Below, one piece after another: positions 7,993-16,688 of a stretch of DNA of 64,000 nucleotides. The stretch is from positions 41,366 to 105,365 of the forward strand of contig CAYTXG010000006.1 of assembly GCA_964441025.1 (NCBI GenBank), in the 5' to 3' direction. The notes beneath the pieces are model-generated. The model was given only the letters and a program-made list of their open reading frames with translations. It ran no database searches and was not told where the DNA came from. This stretch comes from JAAZIN01 sp964441025. Lineage in GTDB: Bacteria; Bacillota; Dethiobacteria; DTU022. Positions within the stretch are counted from its first letter, which is position 1; the number at the start of each line of letters is the position of its first letter. The position numbers were made by a program, and so were the translations under genes.

Positions 7993-8687
7993 CAAAGTTC
8001 CTCTCTGAATTTGTAACCTGTTCCCCACACCGTCAGGATCAACCGGGGGTTGCTTGGATCCTCCTCGATTTTTTCGCGCAGATGCCGTATATGAACATCT
8101 ACAGTTCGGGCATCTCCATAATAATTGTAACCCCAGATCTGCTCCAGGAGCTGTTCCCTTGAGTAAACCCGGCCTGCATTGGAGGCCAGAAAACTCAAGA
8201 GGGCAAATTCTTTTGCCGTCAGGTCTACATCCCTCTCGCCTTTGATTACCCGGTGCTGCAGGAGGTCAATCTGCAGTTCTCCGATTTGAATCCTTTTGCG
8301 CAGCCCCTCATCCCTGGCGGCGCTGCGCCTTAAAATGGCCTTCATCCGGGCGACAAGTTCCCGGGGGTTAAAGGGCTTGGTCATGTAATCGTCAGCGCCC
8401 AGCTCCAGGCCGAGGACCTTGTCAATGTCCTCACCCTTTGCGGTCAGCATGATGATGGGGATCTCTTCTTTTTTGCGAATTTCCCGGCAAACCTCGAAAC
8501 CGTCCAGGCCCGGCAGCATCAGATCGAGAATAATAATATCCGGGGCCGCTTCAAAGGCCTTCTCCAGCGCTTCTTCACCGTTGTAGGCCTCTTCAACAAG
8601 GAAGCCTTCCTTTTCAAGGTTGAATTTCAATGCCTTAACCAGGGTTTTTTCGTCATCCACTAAAAGAACTTTCTTTTGGGCGGACAT
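7992..8687 (-). CDS. OmpR-family response regulator
   Basis: The 231-residue DNA-binding regulator is the partner of the overlapping kinase gene. The receiver domain shows the acidic pair at residues 11-12, phosphorylatable Asp55 (ILDLMLPG) and the conserved Lys near 105 (TKPF). The C-terminal winged-helix domain has the usual RTVDVHIRHLREKI recognition segment. The gene starts at an ATG seven bases after the uracil-DNA glycosylase stop, so the three genes probably form one operon. It is similar in type to PhoP/WalR regulators, and a second, better WalR candidate lies at 49.8 kb. Target genes cannot be read from the sequence. Confidence 0.93.
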   Translation of the reverse strand: MSAQKKVLLVDDEKTLVKALKFNLEKEGFLVEEAYNGEEALEKAFEAAPDIIILDLMLPGLDGFEVCREIRKKEEIPIIMLTAKGEDIDKVLGLELGADDYMTKPFNPRELVARMKAILRRSAARDEGLRKRIQIGELQIDLLQHRVIKGERDVDLTAKEFALLSFLASNAGRVYSREQLLEQIWGYNYYGDARTVDVHIRHLREKIEEDPSNPRLILTVWGTGYKFREEL

Positions 8688-8693
8688 ACACTT

Positions 8694-9332
8694 CTAACCT
8701 CCGCTACTGATCTGCCGATAACAACGCGCTATTTCTTTAAAATCTTCCCAAACCGGCCTCTTTTTGCTGCTGTCGCGGAGCAGCGCCGCGGGATGGAAGG
8801 TGGGCATGCAGCGGCGCCCCTCAATAGTGTACCAGCGCCCCCGCAGGCGGGTCAGTGATTCGCTGCCGCCGATCAGGTTCCGCGTGGCCAGGGCGCCCAG
8901 GCAAACTATGAGCGTGGGATTAATCAGGCGGATCTGCTCTTTAAGGTGAAGCAAACACTGCGCCGCTTCGCCGGTTTCGGGGAGGCGGTTGCCGGGAGGA
9001 CGGCACTTGACCACATTGGTGATATAAAGCTCTTCCCGTTTCAGCCCCGCCGCCTCCAGGATGCGGTCAAGGAGCCTGCCCGCCGTTCCCACAAAGGGCT
9101 TGCCGAGGCGATCTTCCTCCGCGCCGGGGCCTTCACCCACCAGCATGAGCCCGGCTCTTGGGCTGCCCTCACCGAATACAACCTGGCGGCAGCCGGATCT
9201 CAGGACGCAAAGGTTGCAAGAGCGGCACCTTTTTTCCAGCCCGGCCAGTTCAAGCTCTATATCCTTCTCCCCTGAGCCGCCTTCAACCCTGTCCAGATAA
9301 TCGAAGAGCGTTTGCTGGTTGTTCTCCTTCAA
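8694..9332 (-). CDS. uracil-DNA glycosylase, family 4 (Fe-S type)
   Basis: Base-excision repair enzyme removing uracil from DNA. The 212-residue product shows the family 4 pattern: iron-sulfur cysteines C36 and C39 near the N terminus, further cysteines in VVKCRPPGN and AAQCL, the GEGPGAEED active-site motif (about 67-75) and a late FHPAALLR motif. The TTG start has a GAGGTGAGGG ribosome site. The response-regulator gene begins seven bases after its stop, an arrangement that suggests co-transcription rather than a functional link. Confidence 0.93.
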   Translation of the reverse strand: MKENNQQTLFDYLDRVEGGSGEKDIELELAGLEKRCRSCNLCVLRSGCRQVVFGEGSPRAGLMLVGEGPGAEEDRLGKPFVGTAGRLLDRILEAAGLKREELYITNVVKCRPPGNRLPETGEAAQCLLHLKEQIRLINPTLIVCLGALATRNLIGGSESLTRLRGRWYTIEGRRCMPTFHPAALLRDSSKKRPVWEDFKEIARCYRQISSGG

Positions 9333-9387
9333 CAGCCCTCACCTCGTAAAGTAATTCCCCACGGCCCTTACAGCTTCCTGCCTTTCT

Positions 9388-10536
9388 CTAATTTGGGATC
9401 ATCTCTTCGGCGGCGCCAACAGCTGATCCTCTTTTCAGCGGGTAACCGAGCGATTGCAAAACCATCTCCAGGGCGGCGATACCGGCCAGCACATCAAAAT
9501 AGCCCACCGCTCCCAGGTGGCCTACACGAAACATCTTCCCCTCCAGCGCACCCTGGCCGCCGGCAATCTCCACCTCGAAACGATCACGCATCTCCGCCTG
9601 AAGCCTATCCTCCTTTACCCCGGGAGGGTTCATGACTGCCGTCACCGTGGGTGAGGCAAAGCGCTCCTCCTTAACCAGCAACTCCAATCCCAGCGCCCGC
9701 ACTGCAGCCCGCACTGCCGAAGCCATGCACCGGTGCCTGATATAACAGTTTTCCCGCCCTTCGGAAAAATAAATCTGCAGCGCCTCCCGTAGGGCGACAA
9801 ACTGGGGCAAAGCGGGCGTGAAGGGAGTTTGCCCTTTTTGCAGCAGTTTTTCAGCCGTCTGAAGATTGAAATAGTATTTCGGCATCGCGGAGCTTGCCGC
9901 CGCCCGCCAGGCCCTCTCCCCGGCGCTGATGAAAGAAATCCCCGGAGGGAGCTGAAGGGCTTTCTGGGAGGCGGTAAAACAGACATCAATGCCCAGCCGG
10001 TCTACAGGGATGTCAACGGCGCCCATGGAACTGACAGTGTCAACCATGAGCAGGGCAGGATGATCGCCTCGCATACGGCTGATCGCTTCCAGATCATTGA
10101 TCATTCCGGTGGAGGATTCGTTGTGGACAACTGTAATCGCGCGAACAGTTCTGTTTTTGTCTTTCCGCAGCTTCGCTTCAAAACTGTCGTAGTCCAGGGG
10201 CTGCCCCCAGGGGGTTTCCATACGTTCAACGCTCCCCCCGTACACGGCGGCAATCTTTGCAAAGCGGTCCCCAAAAGATCCGTTGACAAGCGATACAATC
10301 CTGTCGCCCGGAGACAAAAAATTTACAACAGCCGCTTCCATGGCCCCTGTTCCCGAAGCGGTCAGCATAAAAAGGCGGGCTTCGGTCTGGAAAATTTCCT
10401 TCAAAGAGGCGGTCAGTTCTGCGATAAGTTCTGCAAAGCGGGGTCCGCGGTGGTTGAACATCTCCGCGGACATGACCTGCGCCACCCTGTGGGGAACGGG
10501 TGTCGGGCCGGGAATCAGCAGATAGTTACTGGGCAT
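9388..10536 (-). CDS. class V aminotransferase (serine/alanine-glyoxylate type)
   Basis: PLP-dependent enzyme of 382 residues in the alanine-glyoxylate / serine-pyruvate aminotransferase family. Visible features are the N-terminal IPGPTPVP motif, NHRGPRF, the cofactor-binding ASGTGAMEA loop, the Asp of MVDTVSSMG and the PLP lysine in TASQKALQLPPG. I start it at the ATG at 10534-10536; a longer reading frame upstream runs into ddl and has no family similarity. It is 37 bases after ddl on the same strand. The natural substrate (serine, alanine, or a purine- or glycine-pathway amino acid) cannot be decided here; a role in supplying glyoxylate or glycine is only one option. Confidence 0.88.
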   Translation of the reverse strand: MPSNYLLIPGPTPVPHRVAQVMSAEMFNHRGPRFAELIAELTASLKEIFQTEARLFMLTASGTGAMEAAVVNFLSPGDRIVSLVNGSFGDRFAKIAAVYGGSVERMETPWGQPLDYDSFEAKLRKDKNRTVRAITVVHNESSTGMINDLEAISRMRGDHPALLMVDTVSSMGAVDIPVDRLGIDVCFTASQKALQLPPGISFISAGERAWRAAASSAMPKYYFNLQTAEKLLQKGQTPFTPALPQFVALREALQIYFSEGRENCYIRHRCMASAVRAAVRALGLELLVKEERFASPTVTAVMNPPGVKEDRLQAEMRDRFEVEIAGGQGALEGKMFRVGHLGAVGYFDVLAGIAALEMVLQSLGYPLKRGSAVGAAEEMIPN

Positions 10537-10573
10537 TCTCGATTGCAACTCCTCTTCTTTTAATCTTTCTTTT

Positions 10574-11680
10574 CTACTCCGGCGGGGCGGTACGCAGCCC
10601 CCGGCGGCGGGCAAATCTGTCCTCCGCCAGTTCCAGCAGCCGGCTGACCAGATCGCGGAAGCCAATCCCGCTAACCTCCCACAGCTTGGGATACATGCTG
10701 ATGATGGTGAATCCGGGCATAGTGTTGATCTCATTGATCATAATCGACTCCGCCTCCGGATTGACGAAAAAATCGACGCGGGCCAGCCCGCTGGCCTCAA
10801 CGGAGGTAAAGGCGCGGCAGGCCAGCTCCTGGATCTTTGCTTCAAGCCCCGGAGGCAGATCCGCTGGATAGATCAGCTCTGAGCGATCATCGAGGTACTT
10901 GGCTTTATAATCGTAAAATTCGTTGCAGGGGATAATTTCTCCCGCCCGTGAAGCCCGGGGCTCCAGATCACCCAGAACGCTGCATTCTATCTCCCTGCCC
11001 TTGAGTTCCCCCTCAACAATAACCTTGTCGTCATAACGCAGGGCTTCCTCAATGGCAACGGCCAGACGGGCCGCATCTGAAACCCTGGTTATACCCACAC
11101 TGGAGCCGAGATTGGCTGGCTTGACAAAACAGGGCAGTTTCAGCTCCCGGCAGATCCGCCCCACCAGAAGGGAGGCTTTGCAGCGCCATTCCCAACGGGT
11201 GAAATAGAGATAAGGGCCCACCGGTAAACCGTGCTTCAGAAAGAGCATTTTCATCACCGTTTTATCCATGGCCACCGCTGACGAGAGCACCCCGCACCCC
11301 ACGTAGGGAATTCCGGAAAGTTCAAGCAAACCCTGTATGGTTCCATCCTCGCCATAGGGACCGTGCAAAACGGGAAAGACCAGATCAAGGTGCTGAAATC
11401 CCCACGAATCAGGCCAACCCTTATTTTCAACCAGCAGGCCCGGCCGGCGGGGATCAGTCAACATCACCGCCCTCTGAAGGCCCTGCAGATCTCCCCGTTC
11501 CCGGAGCAGGCTCCAGGCCTCGCTGCCCGTGAACCAGGTTCCCTCCCTGCTAATGCCGATGGGAATTATTCTGTAACGCTCCCCGTCAATCGCCTCCATA
11601 ATCGAGCGCGCTGATTTTAACGAGACAACATGCTCCCCGGAACTGCCCCCGAAGATCACGGCAACTGTTTTTCGATTCAA
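10574..11680 (-). CDS. ddl: D-alanine--D-alanine ligase
   Basis: ATP-grasp ligase making the D-Ala-D-Ala dipeptide of peptidoglycan. It shows the N-terminal GGSSGEH motif, the ATP-grasp body and the YDYKAKY loop, whose tyrosine is typical of D-Ala-D-Ala rather than D-Ala-D-lactate ligases, and the metal-binding INEINTMPGFT end. I chose the TTG at 11678-11680 (368 residues), which has GGGAGGA nine bases upstream; an ATG at 11719 would add 13 residues without similarity. It starts a minus-strand run leading into the aminotransferase, and diverges from the ATP-grasp gene at 11.9 kb. Confidence 0.95.
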   Translation of the reverse strand: MNRKTVAVIFGGSSGEHVVSLKSARSIMEAIDGERYRIIPIGISREGTWFTGSEAWSLLRERGDLQGLQRAVMLTDPRRPGLLVENKGWPDSWGFQHLDLVFPVLHGPYGEDGTIQGLLELSGIPYVGCGVLSSAVAMDKTVMKMLFLKHGLPVGPYLYFTRWEWRCKASLLVGRICRELKLPCFVKPANLGSSVGITRVSDAARLAVAIEEALRYDDKVIVEGELKGREIECSVLGDLEPRASRAGEIIPCNEFYDYKAKYLDDRSELIYPADLPPGLEAKIQELACRAFTSVEASGLARVDFFVNPEAESIMINEINTMPGFTIISMYPKLWEVSGIGFRDLVSRLLELAEDRFARRRGLRTAPPE

Positions 11681-11758
11681 GGCTTCCTGTCCTCCCAGGT
11701 TAGATTTGCGGCTGAACATTCGCTCTGCAAAAACCGGTCCAGGTAAAATTTATTTTTC

Positions 11759-11767
11759 ATTATATCA
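11759..11767 (-). promoter_or_regulatory. extended -10 promoter upstream of ddl
   Basis: On the minus strand the sequence reads TGATATAAT, an extended -10 element (TG-N-TATAAT). No good -35 hexamer is visible at the normal distance. It lies about 80 bases upstream of the chosen ddl start in the divergent intergenic region. Confidence 0.5.
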
Positions 11768-11851
11768 TAATATGATCATCCCATTTATTTGAATACCCGG
11801 GGGCACCGGCCCTTGCATGCCCGCCCCGGCGGTTTTGGATAAACCTTGAAT

Positions 11852-11880
11852 TTGTCTCCGCGTTCAAGAAGGTTTATAAT
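11852..11880 (+). promoter_or_regulatory. promoter of the ATP-grasp gene
   Basis: TTGTCT (11852-11857), a 17-base spacer and a perfect TATAAT (11875-11880) lie 32 bases upstream of the GTG start at 11913. Confidence 0.6.
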
Positions 11881-11912
11881 CAAAAGCGAACATTTCGCTG
11901 AGGAGGGATCCA

Positions 11913-13175
11913 GTGCTGCCTGCATCAGTTATTCTCGGAGCAAACTTTTATACTCCTCTCGGAGCCATCCGTACCCTGGGACGCCGCGGCGTCAGGGTCT
12001 ATGCTTTTGACTATCATTTTCCCTCTGCTTACGCCCTTTCCTCAAAATATGTCTTTAAAAAAGTGCTCTGCCCCGATGTAAACAAAGATGAAAAGGGGCT
12101 GGCCGGCTTCCTGCTTGACTTTGGAAAGCAGTTCGCAGATCGGCCGGTGCTGATGGCGGGCCATGACAATTACGCCCTCCTGATCTCACGCTATGCAGAG
12201 GAGCTGTCCAGATATTACCGGATTCCCCAAAACCCTCCGGGACTGCTCGAGGAGATCATCAACAAGAAAGGGCTGTACCGTATAGCCCAAAAACTCGGTC
12301 TGCGAATGCCCCTTTCTTTTTTCGTGGAGAGCAATACTGACCTCTCAGGGGTGGCGGAGCAGATGCACTTCCCCTGCATGATCAAGCCGGCGCTGTCCCA
12401 CGAGTTTGTGCGCCTTTTCCGGAGCAAGTGCCTTATCGCCGGCGACAGGGACTCTTTGAGCAGCGCCCTGGCCCGGGCGCGGGCCGCCGGCCTTGAGATA
12501 ATGGTTCAGGAGATCATCCCCGGTTTTGACGACTGCATGTATGTTTTTGACACCTATATCAATACTGAGGGCCGGGCCACGCACACCCTTACCGCGCAGA
12601 AACTGCGCCAGTTCCCCATTAATTTTGGCTCCTCCACCCTGACCCATCACTGCTGCGATGCCGAGATTACCGCCCTGGGTCTCGAGTACATGCGGCTTAT
12701 CGGCTACCGCGGCTACGGTGAAATCGAATTCAAGCGGCATCCCGTCACCGGGGATCTCTACATGATCGAAATAAATGCCCGCTTAAGCAGCCTGAATGCT
12801 CTTTTTGACAAATGCGGCGTAGAGTTCGCCTATATCCATTACCGGGATCTTATCGGTAGACCGCTGCCCGATCACCACCCCGAAGAAGAGAAACCCTGGG
12901 CCTTCTGGCATGCCTATGAAGATATTTTCAGCACCAGGGCTTACCTGAAAAGCCGCCAGCTCCGCTGCAAAGAGATCCTCCGCCCCTGGCTGAGCCACCA
13001 CAAAGCCCATGCCCTCTGGGCCGCCGATGATCCAAAGCCTTTATTTTCCTTCGGCAGGGTGCTCTTGATGAAGCTGCTCAAAAAGGCAGGCGGGCTGTTC
13101 AGGCGGATTTTCCCCTCTCTGGGGGCAGCCGCCGGGGAAAAAAAGGAGCCCTCCCTATCAAAAAGGGAGGCTTAA
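11913..13175 (+). CDS. ATP-grasp carboxylate-amine ligase, possibly cell-wall related
   Basis: The 420-residue cytoplasmic enzyme has an N-terminal Rossmann-like domain (ILGANFYTPLGAIRTL), a central ATP-grasp domain with a phosphate/adenine region (FPCMIKPALS, VQEIIPG) and the metal-binding IEINARLSSL motif. In size and layout it resembles uncharacterised ATP-grasp ligases and the D-aspartate ligases that add a side amino acid to peptidoglycan precursors; no residue I can see fixes the substrate. The GTG start follows AGGAGGGA. It is on the plus strand against the trend of this arm, between divergent ddl and a convergent FemAB-like gene whose stop it overlaps by 18 bases. The cell-wall role is inferred from these neighbours. 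Confidence 0.75.
   Translation: MLPASVILGANFYTPLGAIRTLGRRGVRVYAFDYHFPSAYALSSKYVFKKVLCPDVNKDEKGLAGFLLDFGKQFADRPVLMAGHDNYALLISRYAEELSRYYRIPQNPPGLLEEIINKKGLYRIAQKLGLRMPLSFFVESNTDLSGVAEQMHFPCMIKPALSHEFVRLFRSKCLIAGDRDSLSSALARARAAGLEIMVQEIIPGFDDCMYVFDTYINTEGRATHTLTAQKLRQFPINFGSSTLTHHCCDAEITALGLEYMRLIGYRGYGEIEFKRHPVTGDLYMIEINARLSSLNALFDKCGVEFAYIHYRDLIGRPLPDHHPEEEKPWAFWHAYEDIFSTRAYLKSRQLRCKEILRPWLSHHKAHALWAADDPKPLFSFGRVLLMKLLKKAGGLFRRIFPSLGAAAGEKKEPSLSKREA
13150..13170. other. hairpin inside overlapping 3' ends of convergent genes
   Basis: CCTCCCT (13150-13156) and AGGGAGG (13164-13170) can pair around a 7-base loop. The stop codons of the ATP-grasp gene (13173-13175) and the FemAB-like gene (13158-13160) both lie in or beside the element. 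No T-run follows on either strand, so it is not a standard terminator. Confidence 0.4.
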
Positions 13176-14243
13176 GGCGGCGCCCCTACCGGCTTTAATC
13201 ATCCGCATTGCCGAATCATAGAATAAGGGAAAGAGGCGCCGCCAGATCCAGTAGTATGCCCGGGAGAGCGCCAGATCCTGCTCGCCAATAAAGGCATGGA
13301 ATTCACCGCCAAAGCTCTTTTTAAAGTGGTAAATACCGTACAGAGGGTGTGCTTCGCCTACCTCCCCGGGAACACCGTAAAAATCAAACCAGCGTGCTCC
13401 CCTGCTTTTGGCCCACCTGATCCGTTCCCAGATGAGGGCATGATAGGCATAGAGGTTCCGATAGCGATCGCTCTGGCTGCCGTAAACAGCCCAGGCCTTT
13501 CCGCCAAAGGCAAATGTAATCCCGGCGACTATAACCTCGCCCCCGAAGCGGCCCAGCGTAAGCCGGATTACCCCTTCAGGTCCCAGGATCGCGAATAGTC
13601 TGCGGTAGTAATCAGGCTTCCGGCCGACAAAGCCCCCCCGCTTCGCTGTTTTTTCCATCAGGCGTATGAACTCAGGCAGCCCTTCTTCGCCGGGGGAGAA
13701 AAACTCCAGCCCCCTGGCGGGACCGTACCTGATTTTATAGCGGATTTTTTTGGGAAAACGGTCCATGATCTCCTCAGGATCGCCGCTCAGATCGAGACGG
13801 AAGGTATAGCGCGGCTGTAACCCCCCGAAGTCATGCTCCCCCGGGGCGGGGCGGAACCCGATCCGGGAAAGCGCTGCAGCAGGCGCCGTCTGCTTCTCAG
13901 TAAGGCAGGGGTCAATTTTGATCAGAACTGCCCGGTGCTCTTCGGCCAAGTTGCGTATGCCGCTGAAGAGCTCCCTCAATACAGTTGCGTTGTTCCAATC
14001 CAGGGGCACCGGTCCGCGCGGCAGGTAGAAAATTGTTCGTTGCCCCAGGGGTATTTTACGCTTCAGGATCGAAGCCGCCGCCGCAATGCGTCCTTCCTCC
14101 TCCAGCACTGCGCGCAAAGGCTGCCAGGCTGTTTTCTTCAGTTCCCCCCACATATATGACTGAAATAAATGTCCCCCGGCAGCGGAGCGGATAAAATCAT
14201 CAAAGCGCCCCGCCTCTGCCGCCGTGATCAATCTAAATTGCAC
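13158..14243 (-). CDS. FemAB/FemX-family peptidoglycan aminoacyltransferase
   Basis: The 361-residue protein has the twin GNAT-like fold of the FemABX family: an N-terminal half with HLFQSYMWGELK and a later half with RRLFAILG, AVYGSQSDRYRNLYAYHALIWE and FDFYGVPG, followed by YGIYHFKKSFGGE near the end, a strong family signature. Members add amino acids from aminoacyl-tRNA to lipid II to build interpeptide bridges. No coiled-coil arm as in FemA is seen, so it is closer to FemX or the wider family. The GTG start has GGGAG upstream. A promoter sits just behind the EF-G-like gene's terminator. The donor amino acid is unknown. Confidence 0.88.
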   Translation of the reverse strand: MQFRLITAAEAGRFDDFIRSAAGGHLFQSYMWGELKKTAWQPLRAVLEEEGRIAAAASILKRKIPLGQRTIFYLPRGPVPLDWNNATVLRELFSGIRNLAEEHRAVLIKIDPCLTEKQTAPAAALSRIGFRPAPGEHDFGGLQPRYTFRLDLSGDPEEIMDRFPKKIRYKIRYGPARGLEFFSPGEEGLPEFIRLMEKTAKRGGFVGRKPDYYRRLFAILGPEGVIRLTLGRFGGEVIVAGITFAFGGKAWAVYGSQSDRYRNLYAYHALIWERIRWAKSRGARWFDFYGVPGEVGEAHPLYGIYHFKKSFGGEFHAFIGEQDLALSRAYYWIWRRLFPLFYDSAMRMIKAGRGAALSLPF

Positions 14244-14331
14244 CAGGCTCCCCTTCTCCCTGTTCCAGTGGTTTCAGATCACTTGTTCATGGTAATGATT
14301 CCTAAAAAGATCCTGATACATCCCCGTATAT

Positions 14332-14361
14332 TTTATACACGGAAGAGACATTTTCTCTCAA
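14332..14361 (-). promoter_or_regulatory. promoter of the FemAB-like gene
   Basis: On the minus strand TTGAGA (14356-14361) and TATAAA (14332-14337) are 18 bases apart. The -35 box overlaps the T-tract of the preceding terminator, so termination and initiation are packed together. Confidence 0.55.
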
Positions 14362-14396
14362 AAAACAGATCTCTCCCTTTTGCGGGAAAGATCTGT
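14359..14396 (-). terminator. terminator of the EF-G-like gene
   Basis: On the minus strand ACAGATCT plus CCC (14384-14396) pairs with GGG plus AGATCTGT (14365-14377) around a GCAAAA loop, followed by six T residues. It lies about 30 bases after the stop of the EF-G-like gene. Confidence 0.88.
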
Positions 14397-14425
14397 CTGA
14401 TGCCCGGTTTTAATCCGCCCGGCTT

Positions 14426-16510
14426 TTATTCTTTCTCCTTTTCCTCTTTGGCCGCAGCAATAACCTGTTCGGCAAACTGGTGCGGCACCTCCTCATAGTG
14501 AGAAAAGACCATGGAAAAAAATCCGCGGCCCTGTGTCATGGAGCGCAGATCTATAGAGTATCTGAACATCTCGGACATGGGAACCTGGGCCCGGACTTTC
14601 TGCAGTTCATCAGCGGATTCAACGCCCTGGATCCGCCCCCTGCGCCCGTTCAGATCGCCCATGATATCGCCCATAAAGGTATCAGGAACAATGATATCCA
14701 CATTCATCACCGGCTCCAGCAGGACCGGTTGCGCCAGCTCCATCCCCTTGCGGAACGCCATCCCCGAGGCAATTTTAAAAGCCATCTCGGAGGAATCCAC
14801 GGTATGGTAAGAGCCGTCAACCAGCCTCACCCCGATATCGACTACCGGGTAACCTGCGAGTACACCTTCTTCCATGGCCTCGCGGATTCCTTTCTCCACA
14901 GCGGGAACATACTGCTTCGGGACCACGCCCCCGAAGATTTTATCTTCAAAGATAAGCCCCTCTCCCGGTGACAGCGGCTCCAGTTCGAGATAGACATGGC
15001 CGTACTGCCCGCGTCCGCCGGTCTGTTTTTTATGCTTGCCTTCAATCTTGACCTGGCCGCGGATGGTCTCTTTGTACGGCACTTTCGGCGTGGACAGATC
15101 AACCTCCACCCCGAATTTCTGAGCCAGCCGGCTGACAATGATCTCCAGATGCAGTTCCCCCAGGCCTGAAATAACCGTTTGCCGTGTTTCCGCCCTCCGC
15201 TCCAGGCGAAAGGTAGGATCCTCCTCGAGGAAACGCGAAAGGCCGCTGCTGACCTTCTCCTCATCTCCTTTTGTCTTCGGCTCCACGGCAAAAGAGATTA
15301 CAGGGTCAGGGAACTCTATGGGCACAAATTGAAAGGGGCTGCTGCGGTCGCATAGTGTGTCGCCGGTGGCGGTTTGCTGCAGCTTGGCCACGGCGGCGAT
15401 GTCGCCGGCCACCACCTCTTCCATCGAGATCTGGTTCTTGCCCCGCATGGAGAATATCTGTCCGACACGCTCGCTCTTCTCCTTGTTCACATTGTAGATC
15501 TGTGAATCTGGACTCATGGTCCCGGAATAGACCCTGAAATAATTGATCCGCCCCACATAGGGATCTGCCAGGGTTTTATAAACCAGCGCGGCAAAGGGTT
15601 CATCGGGGGAAATATTTCGGCTAACCTTCTCTTCGCTACCCGGTAGGATCCCGTCGATCTCCCCTCGATCAAGGGGTGAGGGCATGTACGTCTTTATGAA
15701 ATCCAAAAGCGGTCCGCTGCCGTAGTTTTTTGTCGCCGCACCGCAGAGCACTGGGATGATCTTGCGCTCAGAGATGCCGCGGCGCAGCGCCAGCAGGATC
15801 TCTTCTCGATCCAGGGTTTCGCCTTCAAGGTATTTAAGCAGGAGCTCATCTTCTGTTTCCGCCGCCGCCTCGATCAGTTTTTCCCGGAGGGTTTTCGCCT
15901 CTCCGCGCAGCTCCTCTGGGATTTCGGCCTCTTCGATCTTTTTCCCCTCATCTGAAAAATAAAATGCCTTCTCTTCAACAAGATCAACCAGGCCTTTGAA
16001 GTTTTCTTCCTTTCCAATGGGCAGCTGCACCGGAACCACTTTGATGCCGAAATGTTTCTGCAGCTGAGCCAGGGTCCCTTCAAAATCAGCGTTCTCCCGA
16101 TCCAGTTTGTTGATCAGAACAAGGCGGGGCAGCTCAAAATCATCGGCATATTGCCAGACCTTCTCTGTGCCCACTTCAACACCGGAAACGGCGCAGACAA
16201 CCACTGCGACGCAGTCGACTACGCGCAGCGCTCCAAGCAGATCCCCGATAAAGTCAAAATAACCGGGCGTATCCAGAAGATTCACCTTAACCCCATTCCA
16301 TTCCAGGGGAGCAAGGCCCACATTGATTGTTACCTGCCTTTTGATCTCATCAGGATCATAATCTGTGGTTGTGGTACCCGCCTCGATATTCCCCAGGCGG
16401 TTAACGGCCCCGCCGCTAAAAAGAAGAGCCTCGGCAAGGGAAGTTTTCCCGGCGCCTCCGTGAGAAATTAAAGCAATGTTGCGGATTGCTTCGCTGGGGT
16501 ACTTTTTCAA
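14426..16510 (-). CDS. elongation factor G-like translational GTPase (FusA2 type)
   Basis: The 694-residue product has the five-domain layout of EF-G: G1 loop ISHGGAGKTS (about 14-23), G3 DTPGYFD (about 80), G4 NKLD (about 135), then domains II-V including GGRGQYGHV in domain IV. The G1 loop differs from the AHIDAGKTT of the main EF-G, which marks the second EF-G-like family found in many Firmicutes and other bacteria; its exact role in translocation or ribosome handling is unsettled. It starts with TTG after GGAGGAGGCG. It has its own promoter and terminator, and the canonical fusA of the str operon is expected elsewhere. Confidence 0.9.
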   Translation of the reverse strand: MKKYPSEAIRNIALISHGGAGKTSLAEALLFSGGAVNRLGNIEAGTTTTDYDPDEIKRQVTINVGLAPLEWNGVKVNLLDTPGYFDFIGDLLGALRVVDCVAVVVCAVSGVEVGTEKVWQYADDFELPRLVLINKLDRENADFEGTLAQLQKHFGIKVVPVQLPIGKEENFKGLVDLVEEKAFYFSDEGKKIEEAEIPEELRGEAKTLREKLIEAAAETEDELLLKYLEGETLDREEILLALRRGISERKIIPVLCGAATKNYGSGPLLDFIKTYMPSPLDRGEIDGILPGSEEKVSRNISPDEPFAALVYKTLADPYVGRINYFRVYSGTMSPDSQIYNVNKEKSERVGQIFSMRGKNQISMEEVVAGDIAAVAKLQQTATGDTLCDRSSPFQFVPIEFPDPVISFAVEPKTKGDEEKVSSGLSRFLEEDPTFRLERRAETRQTVISGLGELHLEIIVSRLAQKFGVEVDLSTPKVPYKETIRGQVKIEGKHKKQTGGRGQYGHVYLELEPLSPGEGLIFEDKIFGGVVPKQYVPAVEKGIREAMEEGVLAGYPVVDIGVRLVDGSYHTVDSSEMAFKIASGMAFRKGMELAQPVLLEPVMNVDIIVPDTFMGDIMGDLNGRRGRIQGVESADELQKVRAQVPMSEMFRYSIDLRSMTQGRGFFSMVFSHYEEVPHQFAEQVIAAAKEEKEKE

Positions 16511-16613
16511 ATCATCGCCTCCTCCGTGCTGCCCGCGCAGCCGGTATCTTCATCCATCAAAGCCGCCCGGCCCGGAGGACCGGGGCGCTCCAAAAATGTT
16601 ATGCATACATATT

Positions 16614-16642
16614 ATTATAGCTGATCGGGGGAAAATTGAAAA
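16614..16642 (-). promoter_or_regulatory. promoter of the EF-G-like gene
   Basis: On the minus strand TTTTCA (16637-16642), a 17-base spacer and a perfect TATAAT (16614-16619) lie about 100 bases upstream of the TTG start. Confidence 0.55.
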
Positions 16643-16688
16643 CTGTGCTGCGCGGCGGCGGTGCCCGGATCCTCCGGCCCGCTTTCGC

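Noticed and set aside
7222..8016. 264-codon plus-strand open frame
   Set aside because: It is antisense to the histidine kinase gene and contains no recognisable domain.
9829..10563. 244-codon plus-strand open frame
   Set aside because: It is antisense to the class V aminotransferase gene, which has a complete set of motifs.
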